Source of the DNA: Bacteroidia bacterium
GTDB lineage: Bacteria > Bacteroidota > Bacteroidia > 2-12-FULL-35-15
DNA length: 64,000 nucleotides
Assembly: GCA_030654175.1 (NCBI GenBank)
Contig: JAURXZ010000016.1
Span: 62,001-126,000, forward strand
Direction: 5' to 3'
The position numbers and the translations under genes were made by a program. How positions within the stretch are numbered: the first letter of the stretch is position 1; each line of letters opens with the position of its first letter. Below are positions 19,180 through 27,191 of this stretch, piece by piece. The notes beneath the pieces were generated by a model. That model made no database searches. It was not told the DNA's origin and saw only the letters and a program-made list of their open reading frames with translations.

Positions 19180-20019
19180 TTAAAACTTCTCAAATACACC
19201 CAATCCAAACAAAGCAAAATCATATTTAACAGGATCAACAGGATCAAACTTTTTCAAATTGCCGGTTAATTCCTCAACAGCTTTCCAATCGTTTTGTTTA
19301 CGGCTTAACAAGCCTAATTTGCGTGCAACATTACCGGAGTGTACATCCAATGGGCACATCAAATAGGCGGTAAGAGGAAGATCGTTCTTTAAAATCAGTT
19401 CTTTTCTTTTTCCAGTGTGAGTAGCGGTATTGGCCCACAATCCAAAATCGATATTGCGTTTATCATTACGTATCATCCATCGCAAATACATGCAAAGCCT
19501 TTTAGAGGATGAATTTTCGGAAGGATTGGAAACATGTTTCCCCGTTCGGGCAGGATGAGAAATTGAAAAAAAAATGTCACGAAAACCGGTTATTGAACTT
19601 AATAAGTTTAAGCCTTCATTCGCATTATCAATTGAACTCATACCAAAGGCATTTTGCAGCCCTCCATGTTGCTTATAAATGTTTTGTAATGATCTCAGAA
19701 AAAATACAGTATCAATACCATTAAAAGTGCGGTGCTTGAAATCTGAAAAGCGAGTGAAATCTTTTTCTTTTGCATTCATCACAAAATCAAATGGACTGTT
19801 ATCCATCAATTTCATCAGTTTTTTTGCATTATTAATAATGGTGACACGCTGTCCCCAAGCGATTGTAGCAGCAAGAAATCCTGCAATTTCAATATCTTCT
19901 TTTTTTGTGAATTGATGTGGAATAGAAATGGGATCAGATTCAATAAAATCAAGGCGATTGTATTTATCAACCTTTTCTTCAAGAAACTCTTTTAATTCAA
20001 CTGGATTTAACTTTATCAT
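19180..20019 (-). CDS. TIGR02757 (DUF2400) family protein
   Basis: 279 aa. Family blocks are visible: DFIESDPISIPHQFTKKEDIEIAGFLAATIAWGQR near the N-terminus, the central FKHRTFNGIDTVFFLRSL, and the C-terminal LPLTAYLMCPLDVHSGNVARKLGLL. Members are common in Bacteroidota and some Proteobacteria and have no assigned function. The central helical architecture loosely recalls HhH-type DNA glycosylases, but that is a guess. No signal peptide. The gene is convergent with the CAP-like gene across a shared terminator. Confidence 0.85.
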   Translation of the reverse strand: MIKLNPVELKEFLEEKVDKYNRLDFIESDPISIPHQFTKKEDIEIAGFLAATIAWGQRVTIINNAKKLMKLMDNSPFDFVMNAKEKDFTRFSDFKHRTFNGIDTVFFLRSLQNIYKQHGGLQNAFGMSSIDNANEGLNLLSSITGFRDIFFSISHPARTGKHVSNPSENSSSKRLCMYLRWMIRNDKRNIDFGLWANTATHTGKRKELILKNDLPLTAYLMCPLDVHSGNVARKLGLLSRKQNDWKAVEELTGNLKKFDPVDPVKYDFALFGLGVFEKF

Positions 20020-20159
20020 TCTTACCGAAAGCGGATATAAAAGCCAATAAACATTATTTTATATAAAGTGAACAGACATAATGCCAGATTCTGATGATAG
20101 CTCTGATGCGCTTAAAAAGAGCGTTTGTTCAAGTTTTTTTGACCAATATTTCAACGCCA

Positions 20160-20627
20160 TTACTTAGTTTTTCTCCACATTAAGAAAACAATTAAACCAA
20201 GCACTACTATTATTGGTGATAATATTGTCCATAAGGAGATCACTGTTATTTCATGATTATAACTGAATCCTTCGGCAAAAATAGCTAAGGCCTGATCCTT
20301 GTCAAATTTCTTTTTGAAACTAACTTCTCCATTAATGAAATTTAGAGGTTTCTCTTCACCATTAATGATAAATGTAATTTTGTTTTTGTTGAATAACAGC
20401 CGGGTATGCTGAGGATTTTTAAATCTCAGTTTTACATCAACATCAGAAAAAGGGAAAACTATAGAAGGAATAGAAACTTCAATATCTTCATTATCGATAC
20501 GTTCAATGATAATGGAATTGTCGATATTATCATTATTATCAGATGGTACAGGTTCATTTTTTGCAAATGAACCAAATGATAATAAACTAACGAATAAATA
20601 CAGAATTCGGAAACGTAATTTTTTCAT
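20160..20627 (-). CDS. hypothetical exported protein with C-terminal membrane anchor
   Basis: 155 aa. Signal peptide ~1-22 (ILYLFVSLLSFGSFA), an acidic Asn/Asp/Ile-rich stretch, a small beta-rich domain (FPFSDVDVKLRFKNPQHTRLLF, KITFIINGEEKPLNF), and a C-terminal transmembrane helix (~130-150, ILSPIIVVLGLIVFLMW) followed by the basic RKTK. The topology suggests an extracytoplasmic domain anchored in the inner membrane. I do not recognise the family. It is flanked by same-strand genes with 140 bp and 224 bp gaps. Confidence 0.6.
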   Translation of the reverse strand: MKKLRFRILYLFVSLLSFGSFAKNEPVPSDNNDNIDNSIIIERIDNEDIEVSIPSIVFPFSDVDVKLRFKNPQHTRLLFNKNKITFIINGEEKPLNFINGEVSFKKKFDKDQALAIFAEGFSYNHEITVISLWTILSPIIVVLGLIVFLMWRKTK

Positions 20628-20785
20628 GTTTTAAAATAGGTTTGATAACAAATATAACCGTTTTAAAACTGTTTCCCAAAACAATAAAAAATAACATTAA
20701 AAAATGAAACAAAATCATTTCGATGAAACCAATTATCATACGAAATAAATAGAAGAATACGGGTCAACCAGACTTGTTATAAAAT

Positions 20786-20812
20786 ACTCCTGCCGAAGGA
20801 AATGGCAGGAGT
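20786..20812 (-). terminator. rho-independent terminator of the 46-aa gene
   Basis: Stem ACTCCTGCC (20786-20794) / GGCAGGAGT (20804-20812) with a 9-nt loop. On the minus strand it is followed by ATTTTAT and lies about 40 bp after the stop of the small gene at 20851. The U-tract is short but the placement is right. Confidence 0.6.
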
Positions 20813-20850
20813 ACTTAATTTTAAATTAATAAAGGGAAATGCGCCAACCC

Positions 20851-20991
20851 CTAATCAATAATCTTTGCGTCCGGATAACGCTCTTGCCAGGATTTTAAAG
20901 CAAACGCACTTCGGACAGTGACAGTAGTTTTTTCGTCAATTTGTAATTTAAATTTTGGACGATTATCGATAATTATTTTTTTAGCTTTCAT
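20851..20991 (-). CDS. 46-aa small protein
   Basis: A complete short frame: ATG at 20991, TAG at 20851. The protein starts MKAKKIIIDNRPKFKLQIDE, continues KTTVTVRSAFALKSWQERYP and ends DAKIID. The composition is protein-like (alternating polar and hydrophobic residues, one Trp). It sits upstream of its own terminator, away from other genes. It has no signal peptide. I recall similar 40-50-aa Bacteroidota proteins with the pattern 'I.....FKLQID.K....V.....W..RYPDAK', but could not verify this. The function is unknown. Confidence 0.6.
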   Translation of the reverse strand: MKAKKIIIDNRPKFKLQIDEKTTVTVRSAFALKSWQERYPDAKIID

Positions 20992-21090
20992 GTTTTTTAT
21001 TTATTTACTTATACAAACACAATATCTCGGCCAATTATGGCATGTTAACATATATTAACAATTACCAAACGGTCCTTCGATCACATTTTA

Positions 21091-23721
21091 TTATACCTTT
21101 TCCTTTTTTATTCTTTTATCCTCTTCAATAGGATTTCTAAACACAAATTCATTGTTGAACAGATCTAAAACGATATTTGCACTTTTCTGAACTTTGCCGG
21201 CCAATATTTGTTTTGACAGCTCATTCAATACACGTTTCTGAATAACCCGTTTGATAGGTCGTGCACCAAATTGCGGGTCAAAACCAAGTTGTGCCAACCA
21301 GTCAATGGCATCAGCAGTTGCCGTAAGGTGGATGTCATTTTCTTCTAATATTTTGGCAACACCATTGAATTGAAGTTCAACGATACGATGTACATCCTCA
21401 CGATCAAGCGGAGTAAACATAATTGTTTCATCAATTCTGTTTAAAAATTCAGGACGTAAGTTTTTCTTCAATAGTTCAAACACTTCAATTTTTGTTCTTG
21501 CCATTATTTCATCCCTATTTTTCTCATTCATCTTTTCAAAATTTTCCTGAATAAGATGCGATCCCATATTGGAGGTCATAATGATAATGGTGTTCTTGAA
21601 ATTTACGATACGGCCCTTGTTATCCGTTAGTCTTCCATCATCTAAAACCTGCAACAACACATTAAACACATCAGGGTGCGCTTTTTCGATCTCATCCAAC
21701 AATACCACACTATAAGGCCTTCTGCGAACAGCCTCCGTCAACTGACCACCTTCCTCATAACCAATATATCCCGGAGGAGCACCAACCAAGCGACTTACAG
21801 AGTGCCTTTCCTGGTATTCGCTCATATCAATACGCGTCATACTGTTTTCATTGTTAAATAAAAATTCTGCTAAGGCTTTGGCCAATTCAGTTTTACCAAC
21901 ACCGGTGGTACCTAAAAAAATGAACGAGCCAATAGGACGCTTTGAATCCTGCAATCCAGCCCTGCTTCTACGAACCGCATCACTGATCGCTTCAATGGCT
22001 TCGTACTGACCAACTACACGTTTGTGTAATTCATCCTCTAAATGCAATAGTTTTTCACGCTCACTCTGTAACATCCTTGAAACGGGGATACCTGTCCAGA
22101 TAGCAATAACACCGGCAATATCTTCAGCATCAACTTCCTCCTTTATCATTTGAGAACCGCTTTTTTTCATTTCGGCCAATTTACTTTCAAATGATTTTAA
22201 TTCTGTTTCAGCTACTTGAATTTTCCCGTAACGGATCTCAGCTACTTTACCATAATCACCGCTGCGTTCGGCTTGTTCGGCTTCAAATTTTAAATTTTCA
22301 ATTTGCTCTTTTACTTTTTGAATACCATCAACCACCTCTTTTTCACCTTGCCATTTTGCTCGCAGATCCGCACGCTGATCAGCTAATTCAGCAATTTCCT
22401 TATTCAGGTCCTCTAATTTTTTCTTGTCATTTTCACGTTTGATCGCTTCACGTTCAATTTCTAACTGACGGATCTTACGCTCCAAAACATCCAGTTCAAT
22501 TGGCATTGAATTAATTTGCATTCTTAATTTTGAAGCAGCTTCATCCATCAGATCGATTGCTTTGTCGGGCAGAAAACGATCATTTATATAACGTTGCGAA
22601 AGCTCTACAGCTGCAATAATGGCTTCATCCTTAATACGCACTTTATGATGCGTTTCGTATTTTTCTTTGATACCACGTAAAATCGAAATTGCATCCTCTG
22701 CACTTGGTTCATCAACCATCACCTTCTGGAAACGTCTTTCCAGTGCTTTATCTTTCTCAAAATATTTTTGAAATTCGCTAAGTGTTGTTGCCCCTATTGC
22801 ACGTAACTCACCACGTGCCAAAGCAGGTTTCAGGATATTAGCTGCATCCATAGCCCCTTCTCCACCTCCGGCACCAACAAGAGTATGAATTTCATCTATA
22901 AATAAAATAATTTCACCTTCAGCAGCAATAACCTCTTTTACAACAGATTTTAAACGCTCTTCAAATTCGCCTTTGTATTTTGCACCTGCAATCAGCGAGC
23001 CCATATCCAACGAAAATATTTGTTTTGATTTTAAATTCTCAGGCACATCACCATTAATGATACGATGCGCTAAACCTTCAGCAATAGCGGTTTTACCAAC
23101 ACCCGGCTCACCAACTAAAATTGGATTGTTCTTGGTTCTGCGCGATAGAATTTGAAGTACTCTTCGTATCTCCTCGTCCCTACCGATAACAGGATCAAGC
23201 TTTCCTTTTTTTGCCTGTTCATTTAAGTTAATGGCAAATTTATTAAGTGTGTTGTAAGTATCTTCAGCTGTTTGACTGGTTACTTTAGCTCCTTTGCGAA
23301 GTTCGGCAATAGCAGTTTTCAGATCTTTTTCGTTAACACCATTATCTTTTAGCAATTGAGAAATGGTATCCTTTGTAGAAAGTATTGCAAGCAGTAAATG
23401 TTCAATAGAAACATATTCATCTCCAAATTCTTTCAGATACGTAGAAGCCTTTGAAATAGCTTGATTCGCATGATTTGATAAGAAAGGTTGTCCGCCTGAA
23501 ACTTTTGGATAACCTTCTACAATTTTATCCAATGCCAAAGAAAACATTTGTGTGTTGACATTAAGCTTCTTTAGCAGGAACGGGGTTACGTTTTCATCTA
23601 CTTCCAAAATGCCTTTTAATATATGCCCGTTTTCAATGGCTTGCTGACCATTTACGGTTGCGATCTGCATAGCTTGTTGAACTGATTCCTGCGATTTGAT
23701 TGTAAAGTTGTTAAGATTCAT
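21091..23721 (-). CDS. clpB: ATP-dependent disaggregase chaperone ClpB
   Basis: 876 aa, full length. Two Clp N-terminal repeats (~1-145) are followed by AAA+ domain 1 with Walker A GEPGVGKTA (~203) and Walker B ILFIDEIHTLVGAG. The coiled-coil M-domain (~400-525, rich in E/K/R/L) distinguishes ClpB from ClpC/ClpA. AAA+ domain 2 has GTTGVGKTELAKALAEF (~605) and VLLDEIEKAHPDV, followed by the C-terminal domain. With DnaK/DnaJ it pulls polypeptides from aggregates after heat stress. I saw no CIRCE-like element or sigma-32-type promoter in the 94 bp upstream before the repeat element. Confidence 0.97.
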   Translation of the reverse strand: MNLNNFTIKSQESVQQAMQIATVNGQQAIENGHILKGILEVDENVTPFLLKKLNVNTQMFSLALDKIVEGYPKVSGGQPFLSNHANQAISKASTYLKEFGDEYVSIEHLLLAILSTKDTISQLLKDNGVNEKDLKTAIAELRKGAKVTSQTAEDTYNTLNKFAINLNEQAKKGKLDPVIGRDEEIRRVLQILSRRTKNNPILVGEPGVGKTAIAEGLAHRIINGDVPENLKSKQIFSLDMGSLIAGAKYKGEFEERLKSVVKEVIAAEGEIILFIDEIHTLVGAGGGEGAMDAANILKPALARGELRAIGATTLSEFQKYFEKDKALERRFQKVMVDEPSAEDAISILRGIKEKYETHHKVRIKDEAIIAAVELSQRYINDRFLPDKAIDLMDEAASKLRMQINSMPIELDVLERKIRQLEIEREAIKRENDKKKLEDLNKEIAELADQRADLRAKWQGEKEVVDGIQKVKEQIENLKFEAEQAERSGDYGKVAEIRYGKIQVAETELKSFESKLAEMKKSGSQMIKEEVDAEDIAGVIAIWTGIPVSRMLQSEREKLLHLEDELHKRVVGQYEAIEAISDAVRRSRAGLQDSKRPIGSFIFLGTTGVGKTELAKALAEFLFNNENSMTRIDMSEYQERHSVSRLVGAPPGYIGYEEGGQLTEAVRRRPYSVVLLDEIEKAHPDVFNVLLQVLDDGRLTDNKGRIVNFKNTIIIMTSNMGSHLIQENFEKMNEKNRDEIMARTKIEVFELLKKNLRPEFLNRIDETIMFTPLDREDVHRIVELQFNGVAKILEENDIHLTATADAIDWLAQLGFDPQFGARPIKRVIQKRVLNELSKQILAGKVQKSANIVLDLFNNEFVFRNPIEEDKRIKKEKV

Positions 23722-23820
23722 GTTTTTATTTTTTACTGAAGTTTCGGATTCTATTTTTTATTTTAAATATATAATGTTTACCAAATTCAAATAAGTAACG
23801 TAAATTTAAAATTCATCATT

Positions 23821-23910
23821 GGGGCGTTCCCTTTCTTAAAAGAGAAAGGGCGGGCTTTGCGCTCCAATCTTTTCTAAAAAGAAAAGGATTTCCACTGCAA
23901 TCCCTAACGC
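23821..23910 (+). repeat. dispersed hairpin element, copy 1 of 3
   Basis: 90 bp starting GGGGCGTTCCC and ending AATCCCTAACGC. It contains a first hairpin CCCTTTCT / AGAAAGGG and a second hairpin CTTTTCT / AGAAAAG, flanked by the near-direct repeats TTTGCGCTCCAATC and TTTCCACTGCAATC. Sister copies lie at 30438-30538 and 39632-39733. It lies between clpB and the 137-aa gene, antisense to both. Confidence 0.9.
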
Positions 23911-23915
23911 AAAAA

Positions 23916-24329
23916 CTAGCAGTTTTTTATTTTTTCAATTTTATTATTTCTCTCCAATGAAAATGTTTTTTCTGTCTGATCTACATAATTGAAAATTATT
24001 AAAACGCGCTGATACAATTCTTTTGATCTTTGCTTCTCGCCTTTCTGTTCGTATAATTCAGCGGTAATCAACAATACATCTCCCAAATAATTTAAATGAA
24101 CAGAACTATATTTTTTTTCTTTTATTAATGTTTCAACAAAATTATTTAAAGGAAGAGACAGTAGATTTTCAATATCCAAGTCAAATGTACTTTCAACAGT
24201 TTCCTGAGCTATTACAATCCCTTCATCAACTTTTCCGAGTTCTTTTAATTTTAGTATATCAGAAATAATTTTTGCAACGGCTCGTCCTAATTCTTCTAAT
24301 TGGCGTTTAATAAAATCGCGTTGTATCAT
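23916..24329 (-). CDS. hypothetical helical protein (137 aa)
   Basis: 137 aa, almost entirely amphipathic helix: it starts MIQRDFIKRQLEELGRAVAK, and a TPR-like pair occupies ~85-120 (LGDVLLITAELYEQKGEKQR, SKELYQRVLIIFNY). No signal peptide or membrane segment. I recall related Firmicutes and Bacteroidota proteins with an 'I.RQIEELG..LAK' start (DUF6483-like), but this is unverified. The function is unknown. It is upstream of clpB on the same strand, but a 194-bp gap with a hairpin element separates them. Confidence 0.65.
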   Translation of the reverse strand: MIQRDFIKRQLEELGRAVAKIISDILKLKELGKVDEGIVIAQETVESTFDLDIENLLSLPLNNFVETLIKEKKYSSVHLNYLGDVLLITAELYEQKGEKQRSKELYQRVLIIFNYVDQTEKTFSLERNNKIEKIKNC

Positions 24330-24381
24330 TAAGTTTCAGATTTCCATTTTGTAAAGAACAAAAATTATTCCTTTGTAAAAA

Positions 24382-24558
24382 ATGAGTTTAATCAAGGGAG
24401 AAAATGATTTTAATCAGCCGAAATGGCGGAAAGGATGGGTTTCAGATGACGTTTTGTCGCTACAACACCCAATTTGTATAGTAGATTGGAGAATGATGAA
24501 AACGCTTATTTTTGGGAAAATAGATGCTTTCGTAATTCAAGGGGTAAAAACAAAATAG
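24382..24558 (+). CDS. possible 58-aa small protein
   Basis: An open frame from ATG 24382 to TAG 24556-24558, starting MSLIKGENDFNQPKWRKGWV and containing SLQHPICIVDWRMMK. It is divergent from the 137-aa gene and its 3' end overlaps the inverted repeat at 24552-24637. The composition is plausible (three Trp), but no ribosome-binding or promoter signal is evident and I do not recognise it. It may be a decayed gene fragment. Confidence 0.3.
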   Translation: MSLIKGENDFNQPKWRKGWVSDDVLSLQHPICIVDWRMMKTLIFGKIDAFVIQGVKTK

Positions 24559-24637
24559 AACACAGATAACACAGATTTAAAGGATCTTCACTGATTTTAT
24601 CCTTTTTATAATCATCCGTTTTATCTGGTTCTATTTT
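24552..24637. repeat. 86-bp imperfect inverted repeat (ACACAGATAAC type)
   Basis: The ends AAAATAGAAC and GTTCTATTTT are perfectly complementary. Further in, CAGATAACACAGAT pairs imperfectly with ATCCGTTTTATCTG, and AAAGGAT with ATCCTTT around the centre. It lies between the possible 58-aa gene and the pirin gene. Confidence 0.7.
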
Positions 24638-24667
24638 GGATAATTTAATTCGATGAAACACGCTTTA

Positions 24668-25378
24668 TTAATTCATTGGAACATCTATCACCAGGATCTC
24701 TGCATCTTTAGTAATATCAATTTTAAAATTGTCGGTTTCCCATATTCCTAAAGCATCTCTTTTTTCAAGGTTATTACTTTCAATTTTTGCTTCGCCTTCA
24801 ATCACAAAAACATAAGCACCATTTCCTTTGTGTTGGATATTATAATCAACAGAGCTTCCTGCTTTAAATTTCCCTAAAGAAAAATAAGCATCCTGATTGA
24901 TCCACATCACATCAGATGATTTTACAGGCGCTACAATGGTTTTAAATTTCCCGGTTTTCTCTTCCTCTGTAAATACACGCTGATCATAACGCGGAGTAAT
25001 GTTACGCTCTTTAGGAAACACCCAAATTTGCAATAAATTAATTTCTTCCGTTTTAGAATGATTGTATTCCGAATGTGAAATCCCTGATCCTGCACTCATC
25101 GCTTGTATTTCATGTGGATGAATTACACCAATGTTGCCCATACTATCACGATGTTCCAATGCACCTTTAAGTGGAATGGTAACAATCTCCATATTGTCGT
25201 GAGGGTGTGTTCCAAAGCCCATCCCCGGGGCAACAATATCATCGTTTAATACTCGTAATAATCCAAAATGAGTTTTGTTTGGGTTATGATAGCTTGCAAA
25301 ACTGAATGAATGTCGGGCGTTTAACCAACCATGGTCAGCATGTCCCCTGTCTGTTGATCTATGAAAAACGGTTTTCAT
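24668..25378 (-). CDS. pirin family protein
   Basis: 236 aa. The N-terminal cupin carries the pirin hallmarks: RGHADHGWLNARHSFSF, metal-binding HPHDNMEIVTIPLKGALEH, and GSGISHSEYNHS. The C-terminal half has the second, more degenerate cupin. Bacterial pirins bind a metal ion and some (YhhW/YhaK type) act as quercetin dioxygenases. Others have unknown roles. The gene is last in the marR-yceI-isomerase-like-pirin set, 24 bp after the preceding gene, so it is probably controlled by the MarR regulator at 26525-26977. Confidence 0.93.
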   Translation of the reverse strand: MKTVFHRSTDRGHADHGWLNARHSFSFASYHNPNKTHFGLLRVLNDDIVAPGMGFGTHPHDNMEIVTIPLKGALEHRDSMGNIGVIHPHEIQAMSAGSGISHSEYNHSKTEEINLLQIWVFPKERNITPRYDQRVFTEEEKTGKFKTIVAPVKSSDVMWINQDAYFSLGKFKAGSSVDYNIQHKGNGAYVFVIEGEAKIESNNLEKRDALGIWETDNFKIDITKDAEILVIDVPMN

Positions 25379-25402
25379 TTGTTTATCCTTTTTTAACTGT
25401 TG

Positions 25403-25699
25403 TTAATTCATTATTATTTTTGGCAACTCTGTTGAAACACTACTTTGAAAAGCCAATTCGAAAAATTTTGGTTTCATATAATCTATCAATGGAAACGAAG
25501 AAATTATCGTTTTGGCAATTGCTTCTGATTTTGCAGAAACCGTAACCCATAGCGTTGAGCGGTCAATAGCCAAGGCATATTGAAGTATTTTACCCTGATC
25601 CATCAATTCATCTATTTTAGCACGTTGCGCAGGAATCAATGCAATAAATTCTACTGATAATTCTTTTGGCAACTGTATCATAACCATATAAGCATTCAT
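25403..25699 (-). CDS. muconolactone isomerase / YciI-like small protein
   Basis: 98 aa. The pattern MVMIQLPKELSVEFIALIPA, then RAKIDELMDQGKILQYALA, then STLWVTVSAKSEAIAKTIISS, matches small ferredoxin-like alpha/beta proteins of the muconolactone delta-isomerase type. Family members here are often of unknown role rather than true catechol-pathway enzymes, and no other beta-ketoadipate gene is nearby. It sits between yceI and pirin in the same direction. The 24-bp gap to pirin suggests co-transcription. Confidence 0.65.
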   Translation of the reverse strand: MNAYMVMIQLPKELSVEFIALIPAQRAKIDELMDQGKILQYALAIDRSTLWVTVSAKSEAIAKTIISSFPLIDYMKPKFFELAFQSSVSTELPKIIMN

Positions 25700-25893
25700 A
25701 TTCTCTGAATTTAATTTAATAAATTACATCAAAATTAACCACATATAAACATAGAAATAAAAATTTCGAAACAAAATTTTAGCTGCTCATAGCTTTCTTC
25801 ACTCTTTGGCGAAGAAAAAAACTATCTTTTTTTTCCTTATTTAGGTCTTTTAGCCGCTATACTATGTATCTATGTTGTTAATTAAAGCAGCCC
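25700..25893. other. spacer with no recognised element
   Basis: 194 bp between yceI and the isomerase-like gene, AT-rich, with no clear hairpin terminator or promoter. Transcription through it from the yceI promoter is possible. Confidence 0.4.
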
Positions 25894-26445
25894 CTATTTA
25901 GGTGTTACAATTTCTATTTCTGCCTGAAGTTTAACTACTTTGCCAACCATTGCATTACCGGCTTCAAGTAGAGTATTCCAGTTCAAACCAAAATCGAAAC
26001 GGTCGATGGAGCTTTCAAGTGTGAAACCTGCACGGATATTACCCCAGGGATCAATAACCTGCCCACCGAAATTAACTTTAAATTCAATAGATCTTGTAAT
26101 GCCTTTGATAGTGATATCACCGATTAGTTTGTAATCCTCCTCATTTATCTTAGCCATTGATCTTGAAACGAATTTGATAGAAGGAAACTGGGTAGCAACA
26201 AAAAAATCGGCAGAGCGAAGATGGTTATCTCTGTCTTTCATGTTTGTGTTAATACTATTTACATCAATTTCGAGCTCAATTTTCGCATCTAAAAAATCAT
26301 GCCCGTTAGATTCTACTTTTAATTTGTAGTTCTCGAACGTACCTTTTGTCTGGCTTATTACCATGTGTTTCACAGCGAAGTGAACACTTGAATGAGTTGG
26401 GTCAAGCGACCATACTTTTACTTCATTTTTTACAGTTGTTTCCAT
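25894..26445 (-). CDS. YceI family protein
   Basis: 183 aa. VWSLDPTHSSVHFAVKHMVI at the N-terminus, then GTFENYK, a central DIELEIDVNSINTNMKDRDN-like block with HLRSADFF, the strand FPSIKFVSRSM, and the C-terminal DRFDFGLNWN. These are the marks of YceI lipocalin-like barrels, which bind isoprenoid or similar amphiphiles. No signal peptide, so this is a cytoplasmic form as often found beside MarR and pirin genes in Bacteroidota. A 12-bp palindrome identical to one upstream of marR lies 49 bp before the start codon. Confidence 0.93.
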   Translation of the reverse strand: METTVKNEVKVWSLDPTHSSVHFAVKHMVISQTKGTFENYKLKVESNGHDFLDAKIELEIDVNSINTNMKDRDNHLRSADFFVATQFPSIKFVSRSMAKINEEDYKLIGDITIKGITRSIEFKVNFGGQVIDPWGNIRAGFTLESSIDRFDFGLNWNTLLEAGNAMVGKVVKLQAEIEIVTPK

Positions 26446-26493
26446 TTTTTTTGCTTTTTTAATTTAATTACTAATTACAAACCTATACAAATA

Positions 26494-26505
26494 ATGTATA
26501 TACAT
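26494..26505. promoter_or_regulatory. candidate MarR operator upstream of yceI
   Basis: Perfect palindrome ATGTATATACAT. The identical 12-mer occurs at 27031-27042 upstream of marR. On the minus strand it runs straight into TATTTGTAT, which resembles a -7 box, so a bound dimer would block the promoter. Confidence 0.65.
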
Positions 26506-26524
26506 ACATCTGATCAAATTTTTT

Positions 26525-26977
26525 TTAACTCCTTAATTTATCTAAAAGTAAATTGATCTGTTCAGCTTCCTCTTCAGATAATTTTTTTAATTCCTCATTT
26601 ATAAAACATTCTTCCAATTTATCCAATTCGATAAGCAGATCTAATCCTTTTTTAGTGATCGCAACATTAACTGCTCTTCTGTCATCCGGGCAAATAGCTC
26701 GTTCCACTAATTTTTTCAATCTTAATTTTTCCACCAATCGGGAAGCATTCGAATTTTTGTCGAGCATGCGGTCAATTAATAAATTAACAGTTGCCGGTTT
26801 TGGGTGCTGACCACGAAGGATACGTAAAATATTATATTGCTGGCTGGAAATGCCATAAGGTTTTAACTGACTTGCGTGTTTTGAAGTAAGCCAGCCACTG
26901 GTAAACAAAATATTTATGAGCATTTTTTGATACTCACTTTTAAATTTGGTTTGTTTTATTTCGTTACCGATTTTCAT
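26525..26977 (-). CDS. MarR family transcriptional regulator
   Basis: 150 aa from the ATG at 26977 (MKIGNEIKQ). The frame extends upstream only through a TTG. A winged helix-turn-helix is seen: GISSQQYNILRILRGQHPKP, VNLLIDRMLDKNSNASRLVEKL, then the wing ICPDDRRAVNVAITKKG. It probably represses its own gene and the downstream yceI/isomerase-like/pirin genes, inferred from the identical palindromes in front of both units. The inducing ligand is unknown. Similar regulators respond to phenolics or oxidants. Confidence 0.9.
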   Translation of the reverse strand: MKIGNEIKQTKFKSEYQKMLINILFTSGWLTSKHASQLKPYGISSQQYNILRILRGQHPKPATVNLLIDRMLDKNSNASRLVEKLRLKKLVERAICPDDRRAVNVAITKKGLDLLIELDKLEECFINEELKKLSEEEAEQINLLLDKLRS

Positions 26978-27030
26978 TTCGCTTTTATTACAGTACAAAG
27001 ATACTAAAAAAATAAATACAAATACATTAT

Positions 27031-27042
27031 ATGTATATACAT
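27031..27042. promoter_or_regulatory. candidate MarR operator upstream of marR
   Basis: ATGTATATACAT, identical to 26494-26505, 54 bp before the marR ATG. On the minus strand it is followed a few bases later by TATTTGTAT, as at the yceI site. Confidence 0.65.
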
Positions 27043-27097
27043 TTATTTTAAATTTTATAAAAAATCAATAAAAATCAAATCCGTTTTTCAAAGAATT

Positions 27098-27155
27098 GCC
27101 ACGAATTTCACAAATTTCAGATCAGAAAATGTCTTTAATTCGTGCAATTCGTGGC
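27098..27155. repeat. intergenic inverted repeat, GCCACGAATT family, copy 2
   Basis: Ends GCCACGAATTTCAC and GTGCAATTCGTGGC, with a core shared with the copy at 4554-4610 (both contain TCTTTAATTCGTG). Between serS and marR. Confidence 0.75.
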
Positions 27156-27191
27156 AAGTTTTGTTTTTTTAGGTGACTCAATCAACAGACA

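Noticed and set aside
25403-25699. Assignment of the 98-aa protein as a true muconolactone isomerase of the catechol pathway
   Set aside because: No other beta-ketoadipate gene is present and the similarity is only at the level of fold pattern, so I kept a cautious family-like call.
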